A stretch of DNA of 64,000 nt, taken from Balamuthia mandrillaris (lineage: Eukaryota; Discosea; Longamoebia; Balamuthiidae). This document shows, piece after piece, positions 1 through 9,578 of this stretch. The notes beneath the pieces were generated by a model that worked only from the letters and a program-made list of their open reading frames with translations, was not told the DNA's origin and ran no database searches. A program made the translations under genes and the position numbers. How positions within the stretch are numbered: the first letter of the stretch is position 1; every line of letters begins with the position of its first letter. The stretch covers positions 1 through 64,000 of the forward strand of contig JAVKOQ010000238.1 of NCBI GenBank assembly GCA_031835245.1, written 5' to 3'.

Positions 1-927
1 TGAAAAGCACTGCTATTAAATCCATGGTTGCTAACAGATTAGTTTCTTCCTCAGGTATTGGTTATTTTTGGTTTTTTTTCAGATAGATTGAAAAAAAAAT
101 AATTTCACTCTTTATTTTTTTTATTTAGGTGAATCTTCAACTAGTTTAATGGATCCAACTTTAGTTACCAAAGAAGTATTTCATAATTTGAAAGAACCTT
201 TGATTTCAAAATGGTCTTTACAAACTAATTATGAAGCTTTTTATGACAAAGTTATGGAAAGGTTAAAACATTTTTTACTTTTATTATTATTATTATTATT
301 TGTACACACTTATTAACTTTAGTTTTTTTTTTGTTAATTAGATTCCAAAGCAGAACTGATTTATCCAAGTCAGATCATGCTAAATTATGTAAGTCTTTGT
401 GGCAAAAGTGTTTACATGCATGGGTGGACAATCATGAAGATGAAGTTGAAGAAGAGATGAGACAAGAAATAGAAGCTTTTAAGCAAAGAAATGATGTATC
501 ACCACCTCTTAATCACATCAAAACGATTGTTGGAAGAAGACATATTGCAAGCTTATTGGCAGGTAACCTTCAACTTTTGGATGAGCTTTTACAAGCATTC
601 CTAGAACCTGCATTACCTCTTCTACAAAACCATTCACCTTTGAAGCAAGTACCTTACAAGAAACGAAAAAATGGACCCTTTCAACTTCAAACTTCTACTC
701 CAAGAACTCGCATCAAAACATCCAATCATCGTCAACGTCAACCTTGGAGTGATGAAGAAACAAAAGAGTTGATTCATTTGCATCTTCATAAAAAAGCTAG
801 TTGGGTTGAGATTGCATCAACTTTGCCTCAACAAATCAGGACTAATGTGGATTGCAAAGACAAATGGAGAAACTTATTGCTTAAGTATGGTAGTGAAGAA
901 GCTATATGTCAACATTTTAATATTTAA
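1..927 (+). CDS. 3' end of YR-Myb element gene, copy 1 (partial)
   Basis: This is the last part of a gene whose beginning lies left of the window. Exons read 1-54, 129-261 and 342-927, with GT-AG introns and matching phases. The first piece, ending in VANRLVSSS, corresponds to the stretch just after the catalytic tyrosine of the recombinase in copy 2. The remainder aligns throughout with the C-terminus of copy 2, sharing (L/D)VTKE-FHNL, RTDL and W(V)ENH/WVDNH patterns. A Myb/SANT-like domain lies at 730-890 and contains a telobox-like core, VDCKDKWRNL, close to the VDLKDKWRNL consensus of plant and animal telomere-binding proteins (family knowledge). Codon use is more AT-rich than in copy 2, so the two copies are old relatives rather than fresh duplicates. 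No stop interrupts the visible part. Function in targeting telomeric DNA is inferred from the motif. Confidence 0.7.
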
Positions 928-1168
928 TTTTCTTTGTTTTTTATTTTCTATGTTTTATGTTGAAATGTTTTTATGATGTTAAGTTTTTTTTGATGTTGTT
1001 GTTATTTCTTTATCTTCAACATTTTTTTCTTAATATTTATAAAAATATTTTAACAAACTTGATAGAAATTAACATTTAAAACAGTAGAAAAGAATAAGTA
1101 GATTTTTTATTGACTTAGTTTTTTTCAATATTTCTTTAAGTTACACAAAGAGGCATGCTTAGGTTTAA
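928..1168. other. AT-rich 3' flank of copy 1
   Basis: AT-rich sequence runs from the stop codon of copy 1 to the telomeric tract. I see no gene. It does not resemble the 3' flank of copy 2, apart from the final GAGTAC-type sequence that abuts the telomeric repeats. Confidence 0.6.
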
Positions 1169-1201
1169 GAGTACCCGCCCCTAACCCTAACCCTAACCTA
1201 G
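1169..1201 (+). repeat. Interstitial telomeric tract 1
   Basis: The sequence reads GAGTACCCGCC, then three CCCTAA units, then CCTAG. The same arrangement, with two units and one unit, recurs at 9552-9578 and 17630-17650. The orientation (C-rich strand on +) is what the left end of a chromosome would show. Confidence 0.85.
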
Positions 1202-1218
1202 GGCCAAAACTATCCAGT

Positions 1219-1546
1219 ATGTTGCTTCTCTTTTGCTTGGTTGCTTGCTTGCATGCAATGCAAGACATGTTATCCTTGCCGCCTCTCTATATTCCCTTTG
1301 CTTGTTTACTCACTCACTCGCCCCCTTGCGTGCTTGCTCATAGTGATAGCGCAACACACGAGGAGAATACCCGTTTGCCACCGCTGCGCCAAGAATGGTT
1401 GAACGAGTCATCTTTGGCAGATGCCCTAATGTCATCTATCCCCTCAAAGCCAACAACCAGCAGCCATCGAACCAAAGTGCAACAAGAGATGATATCAGAA
1501 GGAGGAGAAGAGGAGGAGGAAGAAGAAGAGGAAGAAGGTGAAGAGC

Positions 1547-1578
<32 letters not shown>

Positions 1579-2413
1579 GAAGCAGTAGTGATGGAGGAAG
1601 ATCCAGAAGCCTTCTTACATCCCCATTGGACCGCCAGCAATTAGAGCAGGCAGCCCGAATGGAAGCAATGGTAGAGAAGCAGTATTCCGCCAAGGAAAAG
1701 TTGTTCCAATACCGTATGAAGCTAACCCATTATTGTCCTCCCTTTACGGTGCAAGAAGCCTTGGCAGAGAACGCGTTGAACTTTGCCAGTCTGAAATCCT
1801 TGAAAGGCATGCGCATTTCTACCAGCATCAACCTTTCTGGACCTTTGGAGGATGTCAAGCGGTTGATGCTTGCTGTTCGTCGCTGCTTGGTGAAGGAAGC
1901 GCAACAACATAATGCTCCGCTGGAGTTGGATCCTTTGGATAGAAAGCTCTGGAAGACACGCATTCGTCATCCGGTTCGTTCTCAACTGGAGCGAGTGTGG
2001 CCGCACATCACACTGGAAAAATCCAGGAAACCTGAGCGACGGCAAAGCAAAAGCAAAAGCAAAAGCAGCAACAGCAGCAGCAGCAGCAAAAGCAAGAACA
2101 AGAGTAAAGCTAGCAGCAGCTCTGCTACCGCAAACATGCCAGCAGACCCGTTATACAATGCAGCTGCTATTGTGCATGTAAAGGACTTGCCTGAGCTGGA
2201 TGCTATATCACCACTCGCGGCTGATTGGTAAGTTGTTTGTTTATTTGTTTGTTTGTTTGTTTGTTTGTTTGTTTGTTTGTTTGTTTGTTTCATAGGAAAG
2301 GAACAACTCACCACTCACTACCAACCTCCTCCCACTTACTTTCCTTTTAACATTTTCTCTTTCTTTCTCTCTCTTTTTCTTTTTCTTTGTTTCTCTTTCT
2401 TTCTCTCTTTCTT

Positions 2414-2447
<34 letters not shown>

Positions 2448-5400
2448 TCTCTTTCTCTCTCTGTCATTCTCCAGGGATTTACAATATGTGGATCAATTGG
2501 ATAACAAAACATGGCAGCCTATCCATACCACCTCTACCCAAGTCGGCAATACAGAAATGAAGAGGGAAAAGCATCGTGCCAAACGCCATTCTGTTAGGCA
2601 CCAAAAAGCCATGGACAAGCTGGCTCAGAAGAGCAGTGAGCTGCAGCAAGATATCTCTGTTGATGCCAGCCCCTGTATTGACTTGACAGAGTTTTTTGGG
2701 CCTGACCTTCGCTCTTTTGCTGCTGTAGACCAGAGTAGTTTGGATGATGCGGAGTTTAGTCTCGATGATGGCAGTATCCTGGGTGGAGGGGTGGTGGTGG
2801 TGGTGGTGGCGGTGATGATAGTGGAAATGCTACCTCAGCTGGTGTGTTCGCAGACACAATGGACCTAGCAGCAACAGCAGAAACAGCGCAGCAAAAACCA
2901 AGCTCAACAAAGCGCCCAAGAGCTATGTCTTCCTCTGCTGCCTCTTCCTCTCCTGTGACAAGCAAGAAGCCACGGAAGGCAGATGATGATCAACAGTTGT
3001 TGAAAAAAAAGAAAAAAAAGCAGCAGCAGAAGCAGACACAGAAGGACAAGGAGAAGCAGAAGCAAAAGCAACAGCAGCAGAAAAAGAAGAAGGAGAAGGA
3101 AAAGGAGAAGCAAAAGCAGAAGCAACAGCAGCAGAAAAAGAAAGAGAAGGAAAAGGAACAAGAGAAGGAGAAGCAGAAACAACAGCAGAAAAAGAAACAA
3201 AAGAAGACTATGGCCACCGAGTCAGAGGAGTCCGAGGCCTCATCCGCATCAGAGGCATCAGATAAGTCGGAGGAGTTAGAGACCTCATCTGAGTCAGAGG
3301 CATCAGATAAGTCAGTAGAGTCAGGCAAGTCAGAGGAAGAGGAGGAAGAGGAAGAGGAAGAACCCAAGAGGACAGAGAAGCCTGCAACTTCCACCAAGTC
3401 TACTGCTCCTAGCATCAGCAGCAGCAGCAGCTCCTCAGATGATGATGATGATGATGAGATGGCCAGTCTCATGAGCCTTGATATCACTAATGTAGCAGGT
3501 AAGAGGCGCTCACGTTTGGTGTTACTTACAACAACTCACATATGCACTAACCACACTTGCCGGCATGCATGCATGCAGATACACGTGATGGTGCTGGAGA
3601 TAGCAAAACAAAGTCAGATATTCCCAACCAGACAGCTCCTTCAACAGCTGCGATGGTGGATAAAGATATTGATGATTCCATACTGATAGACGTGTTGGAA
3701 TGTATGTATTTTTATTTCATTTGTCCATTCAAGTTTGGTTCTCTATCTGTCCGTCTGTCTGTCCATCCATCCATCAGTTTTTCTACTAGCTTTGTGTTTT
3801 GTCTCTCTTTTGTTGGTTTACTCATTTTCTGTTTGTTTGTTTGTTTGTTTGTTTGTTTGTTTGTTTGTTTGTCCTCTTCCTCGTGGTGTTTTTTTTTGGG
3901 CTTTTCAGTTGCAATTCTATGCTTATACAGTGGCGCTCCGTCAGAGCGGCAGCTTTTTAACTCCAGTTTTGTTCTTATTATTATTTGTATTTCTTGTTGG
4001 TTGTCTTTTTGGTGTTGATTGTTTAGCGCTCCAGCGGAGCGCTATCTTTTTGGAGTTTGTTTGCACTGTTATGCCTTTGTGATTTCTCATTCAAGCCTTA
4101 CTGATTTTTGTTGTTGTTGTTGTTGTTCTAGTATCAAAAAAACCTGCTAATGGCCCAGAGAAACAAGCAGCAGCAGCAGCAGCACAAAATGAAGAAAGGA
4201 GAGGAGGAAGAAGAACAAGAAGAAGAAGAAGAAGAAGAAGAAGAAGAAAAAGAAAAAGAAAAAGAAGAAGAAAAAGAAAAAGAAGAACCAAAAGCAGCAG
4301 AAGCAGAAGCTGGCGAAAAAGAAGCAGAAAAACAGAAAGAAGAGGAAAACACAAGTGCTACTAAGAGCCCTAGCAGCAAATCTACGCGCAAGGCTGCAGC
4401 TGCTGCTCAAAAGGCTATTGCTACTGCTGCTGCCAAATCATCTTTGCAAAGAGCTGCTGCTGCCGTGGCTGCCTCATCTAGCAGTAGCAGCAGCAGCAGA
4501 AAAGGAGCCACAACTCGTTCACAACGCCGTAACTCAGGCAGGTGATCTCTTTCTCTTTTTAGTTAGTTATATTAGTTTGGTTGTTTGAGAGAAAGCTTGA
4601 GTTAGTTGGTTGATTGGTTGGTTGGTTGGTGGTAATAATACTGGTTAAACAATGGATGGATGGATGGATGGATGGATGGATGGTAGAGTAGTGATGGTGG
4701 TGGTGGTGATGATGATGGTAAGAGTTGTTAAGCATAGCATGGTGAGTAAAGGAGTGAGTGACATGACAAACAAGCAAAAACAGTAGTTAGTATTGTTGCA
4801 AATAATAATACTAATAGACAGACAACAAGAAATGTAAACAAACAAAGAATGAAAAGGCAATTATAAAAATGAATCTCCTACTACTGCTAGATGTAAAAAG
4901 GGAGAAAGAAAGAAAGAAAGAAACGACAAGAAAGAAACGACAAGAAACAATCAAGAAAGGAAAGGAAAGGAAAAACAAAAACAAGTCTCCAAATAGTTCT
5001 CATTATTTATTATTATCTATATCTTCATTCATCCACAGACTAGACCTACTAACTTCTTGTTTCTTTTGTTTCCAACATTTGTTGTTTGTGTTTGTGTTTG
5101 TGTCTACAATTTACTTGTTTAACAACAACAACAAACAGAAGATAATATATCTATTCCTGCTGTCTTTGACAAACCATCACCACTAAACAACAACAACAAC
5201 AACAACAAAGAGGCAGCAATAGCAACAGCAGCAGCAACAGAAGAGGATGATGAAGTAACGATTGTCTCAATATCATCATCCTCATCCTCATCAGCAACAT
5301 CTTTCAATCATCACTTTGCTCCCTATCAGGCTCTCAACACTCAGTCATTTGTTCGCAAGCAGTTTTTGGATCATTATTTGTTAAAAACACCACCACCAGC

Positions 5401-7194
5401 TACTGTTGTTGCTTCTGCTCCTGTTATTGTTGTTGATAATCCTGCAGAGCTCTTTTCACCTCCTCCATTTTCTGCATCACCCTTTTCATCCACTACTACC
5501 ACCATTACTCCCACTTCATCATTTACTCAATCACAACCACAACAACTACAACAACAACAACAACTACAACAACAATCATTAGAAAGGACGACCTCTTCTT
5601 CTTCTTCTTTTTCTTCTTCTTCTGCTTTTTCTTCTTCTTCTTCTTCTTCTTGTTCTCCTTCTTCTCCTCCTCCTTCTTCTTCTTCTTTTCTCCCTTCTTC
5701 TCCTCCTTTTTCTTCTTCTTCTTCATCTTCTTCATCTTCTTCTTCTTCTTCTTCTTCTTTGTGTTCTTCTTCTTCTTCTTCTTCTTCTTCTTTTTCTTTT
5801 TCTTCTTTTTCTTCTTCTTCTGCTTTTTCTTCTTCTTCTTCTTCTTCAAATTCAGAGTCCTTTGTCTTTGAGAACAATGATGGTGATGTTATGGATAGCG
5901 GTGATGACAGTAATTTATCATCATCATCATCATCATCATCATCCTCATTAAGAGGAAGAAGAGGAGGAGTAGAAACAGATATAGATGCAACAAGCAAAAC
6001 AACAACTCCACCAACATTGATAGATTTGTTGTTGTTAACTGAAGACAAAGAAGAAGATGAAGAAGAACAAAAAGAAGAAAAACAAGGAAAAAAGAGAAAA
6101 ATAGAGAAACAACAAAATAGAGCTAGAACAAAGGATGATACTGATGACGATACTACACATGACAGCAGTAGTAGTAATGGTGGTGGTGATGGTGGAGGAA
6201 GACGTCTTTCTCGTGCTATCACATTGATGAACTGTTTGACAGAAGAGCGGTGGACAGAGTTGACGGCAGTGACGAGTCGATGGAGCCCTTCTACCCAATG
6301 TAAACATGCCTGGACTTTGACCATCTGGGAAGCACATTGTGCGCATCATAAATGTTTGCCAGCTCTTCCTTTCAATCTCCAACATCATAACGTAGGAGCC
6401 TTTGTTCAATGGTTGATTTTGGATGTGGGTTATGCCTTGAGCTCTGTGCGTGATGTCATGATTGCCAGTCTTTATCGTTTGCATGATGAAAGTATCCAAC
6501 AACAGCTTGACTCCCTTTTTGCATCCTCCTCCTTCTCCTCTTCCTCCTCCTCCTCCTCCTCCTCCTCTGTTTCCTCCATGATCTCTTCGTCTCCAGCATC
6601 ATCATCACCTACCACTTCTCCTCTTCCTTCTCCTTTATGCAGAACCATTCTTGGTGATGGTGTCACTTGAGCAGCCACAACAGGAGCAACAGGACGCACT
6701 ACAGCATTGACAGCAACCTCAGACCATGCTTACTTGTTGTTGCTAAAAAACCAAATGGATGCCATCAAAGATCAAGTCAAACAGGCCATTCAGCATTGCA
6801 AAAGAGCCAAACCCTCCTGTTCTAGCAAACAATTGTGCAAAGACGCATGTTTGTTAGATGATGTCTTACATATCATCGCATCCACTCCAGATGGACTGGT
6901 GAGCAAAGCTGGTGAAGCCAGTTGTTGGTTACACAGTGTTTGTACTGGTGCCAGAGCCATTACAGCTGCAAACATTCATTTGGGTGATATTGTGGCATTT
7001 CGACCTAAACTTTCATCCTCCTCTTCCAACAACAACAACAACAACAACAACAATGGCAACCTCAGCTGCCATCACCAAGAGGATGCATTTTCTGCTCCTC
7101 CTCTTTATTTCCTTTTGTTGCGCCAACAAGTCACCAAAGGAATACCAAATCATTGGAATCATGTCGTTACATTTGAAGGTTATTTAACACCACC

Positions 7195-7228
<34 letters not shown>

Positions 7229-8216
7229 TCATCATGAGGATCATCTTCTTCACCATCACCATCATCATCATCATCACCACTTAGCACCGTCACTGCTATG
7301 ACCTTTGCTGCTGCTGCTGCCACCACCACCGCCGCCACATCAACAACATCAACACCAAGCATTTGTCTTGGAGATTTTATTTACTGGTTAAACAAGCATC
7401 TGTTATGCAAGCATGGTTTGGATTTGTGTGAGTTTCACAACTGGTGCTTAACGGATGCACAAAAACAAACATCATTATGGGGAAGGTCACGTGATACTTT
7501 AAATGCCAAGTTGCAAGATCAGGCTGTTCAGGCTGGTTATCCTGAAGGATTGTTTTCCTTTCACTCCTTGCGTGCTGGCTTCCTTTGCACTGCCTTGATC
7601 TTGGAGGGACTGCAGGAAGGTCACAGTCAGAACAATGTACTGGATACTACTGCCCTTATCGCAGGTTGGGTACCTCGTGGTAGATCCCAGCAAGTCTACG
7701 TCAAGGATACATTAAAACGTGCTATTGTGGCCAATCGCTTGGTCAGCAATGTTACCACCACTCATCCTCATTCTTCTTCTTCTTCTTCTTCTTCTTCTTC
7801 TTCTTCTTCATCCTCTGTTACAACTACCACTGCTGATTATCATCCTCCTCGACATTGCGGTTCGTTACTGCTCATCTGATTTTTGTTTTTTCTTTTGTTT
7901 TTTCTTTGGCTGGGCTGGCTGCCTGACCAGCGTCAATAAACCACTACCACCATCACCACCACCATCACCACTACCACTTGATGGACTGACTTGCTCTCTT
8001 TTTGGTTCTTTTCATCCTCACTCCCTTGCATGCATACAGTTATTGCTCCAGAGCTAGTTACCAAAGAAGCATTTCACAATCTATCCCCAGATGCTTTGCA
8101 ACAATCCAACTGGTCTGCAGATACCAACTATCAGAGTTTTATTCATGCTGTTCGCCAACGGTTTGTTTGTGTGTTGTTTGTTTGTTTTGTTTGCATAGTA
8201 TCCACCACCATCACCA

Positions 8217-8248
<32 letters not shown>

Positions 8249-9429
8249 TTATTTATCTATCCAGTCAGTCATGGCTTGTTTGTTTGCTTGCTTGCTTGCA
8301 TTCAAAAATGCACCCTTAGACCTAGCGCTCAGCTAGAACGCACAGGTTTATTGTGGCAGCAGCAACATTCATAGTCTAAACAATAATTGTTATGATTGGT
8401 CTTGGTTCATTTGTTCTTCTTTTGACATTCACTCACACTTTGTTTTTTGTCTCTTTTCCCTTTTTCTTTCTTTCCCTCTTTCTTTCTCTTGCTTTCTCTT
8501 TCTCTTTCTCTTGTTCTTTCTTTCTTTCTTGCTTTCTCTTTCTTCGTTTACACTGCTTCTTTAGGTGGTTCATGAAACGAACAGATTTGCCAACCAAAGA
8601 TCAACAAATACGATTTTATCGCTCCTTGTGGCTTGAATGTTGTACCGCTTGGGTAGAAAATCATCCAGATGAGTTTGATAAGGATGTGCTAGCTGAAGCT
8701 GCAGCCACCTATGAGGCCAAAAACAAATCTCCTCTTCGTTGGCCCAATATTCATCGCCAGCTGTGCCGTCAACACATCTCTGGCATTCTACAAAGCTTTT
8801 TCAGTGGCTTGAATGAGCTGGTGGATGAGTTTGTAGCTCCTATACTTCCCAAGTTGGTCAACGGATCACCCATTCACAAAGCATTCCTCACCCCTCGTCA
8901 AGAGCCATCATCCTCCTCCCTTGCTTCTCTTGATGATGATGATGACAAGAGTCCTGACTCAAAAAAACAAACACCACGACGACAACGACTTCGCAGAGCA
9001 CTTCAGCGACAACAATTGTTATCCAGTCGACTCAAATATCGGAAGAATGGCCATCGGCAACGAATCGCTTGGCAGGCACCAGAAATCCGTAGACTTGTCA
9101 CTTGGCGCTTGCGTGATAAATGGTCTTGGTTGGAGATTGCCAAACACTTGCCTACCCAACATCGAACCAACAATGATTGCTATGATAAATGGCGCAATCT
9201 CCTCACAGAATTCTCCAACAATCTGGATGCTTTGAAGGCTAAATACTTGGTGGCCCACGATAAGGACTTTGACAAATCAGATGATGATGATAATGACAAC
9301 ACTTCCTCTCCATCATCATCTCCTACTTCTACTACCACTACAGTTATATCCATCTTGGATGAAGAGGAAGAGACAAAGGAGAATGATGATGATGATGATG
9401 ATGATGATATTATGATTATATCTTGTTAG
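1219..9429 (+). CDS. Tyrosine recombinase with telobox Myb domain
   Basis: Approximate exons are: a 5' exon ending at 2227 (its start is uncertain; reading frames change near 1540-1600), 2475-2782, 2839-3498, 3579-3701, 4132-4542, 5142-7859, 8040-8160 and 8565-9429. A low-complexity Ser/Gln/Glu/Lys-rich region fills about 2-6 kb. The recombinase core follows. An N-terminal helical part lies at 6220-6510. A TGAR box with the first catalytic Arg is near 6945. An HSLRAG box is near 7565, then an AGW position near 7665 where a His/Trp is expected, and a QQVYVKD box near 7690 supplies the candidate catalytic Tyr. The last exon ends with a Myb-like domain containing NDCYDKWRNLL at about 9170-9205. 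In-frame TGA codons at 6668 and 7235 may be real breaks, or may lie in short introns (6654-6704 and 7179-7238, GT-AG, both multiples of three). Role inferred: integration into telomeric repeats. Confidence 0.6.
3931..4044. repeat. Two related stem-loops in an element intron
   Basis: Around 4024-4042 an 8-bp stem, AGCGCTCC and GGAGCGCT, surrounds a 3-nt loop. About 90 bp upstream (3931-3955) there is a related, less perfect copy, GCGCTCCGTCAGAGCGG, and both are followed by a CTTTTT run. They lie inside the intron 3702-4131 of the recombinase gene. The function is unknown. Confidence 0.55.
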
Positions 9430-9435
9430 ATTATA

Positions 9436-9578
9436 TAAGTATTCCTATACAAAAATTGAAAAAATTGCTACTTTGACCCACTTTATCCATTAGACTTATA
9501 GACTTAGAGTTTTATAGAATGGACCATGGGGAGTTGAATGCCGTAGGTTCTGAGTACCTGCCCCTAACCCTAACCTAG
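9436..9578 (+). repeat. Element 3' terminal module with telomeric tract 2
   Basis: About 115 bp begin just after the stop codon of the recombinase gene and end in GAGTACCTGCC, two CCCTAA units and CCTAG. The block recurs almost unchanged at 17513-17650, which defines it as a shared terminal module. Immediately to the right begins a truncated Ty3/Gypsy sequence. Confidence 0.8.

Larger units (their letters stand above)
1202..9561 (+). mobile_element. Telobox tyrosine-recombinase element, copy 2 (Crypton-like)
   Basis: An element of about 8.4 kb lies between two CCCTAA tracts. It encodes one long spliced gene with a tyrosine-recombinase domain and a C-terminal Myb/telobox domain. No reverse transcriptase, RNase H, capsid or LTR is visible in it, which separates it from DIRS elements and points to a Crypton-like DNA transposon (family knowledge: Cryptons carry a tyrosine recombinase and often a C-terminal DNA-binding domain). 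Copy 1 ends immediately to the left in the same orientation, so the two form a head-to-tail pair separated only by telomeric repeats. The exact ends are unknown because there is no intact second copy. I placed them at the edges of the telomeric tracts. Introns contain many TTTG and CT microsatellites. Confidence 0.6.

Noticed and set aside
1169-1201. A true chromosome end
   Set aside because: Only three CCCTAA units are present and coding sequence continues on both sides, so this is an interstitial tract.
5523-5870. Long poly-Lys, poly-Phe or poly-Ser frames
   Set aside because: All three readings come from a TTC/TTCTTC microsatellite; only the Ser reading is part of the larger recombinase frame.
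6668-7237. Reassignment of TGA as a sense codon
   Set aside because: Several intact host genes here (acyl-CoA oxidase, DJ-1, phosphatase, PhyH) end in TGA at the expected C-terminus.
1202-9561. DIRS-type retroelement
   Set aside because: A tyrosine recombinase is present but no reverse transcriptase, RNase H or methylase-like gene lies within the unit; the nearby RT belongs to a separate truncated Gypsy remnant on the other strand.
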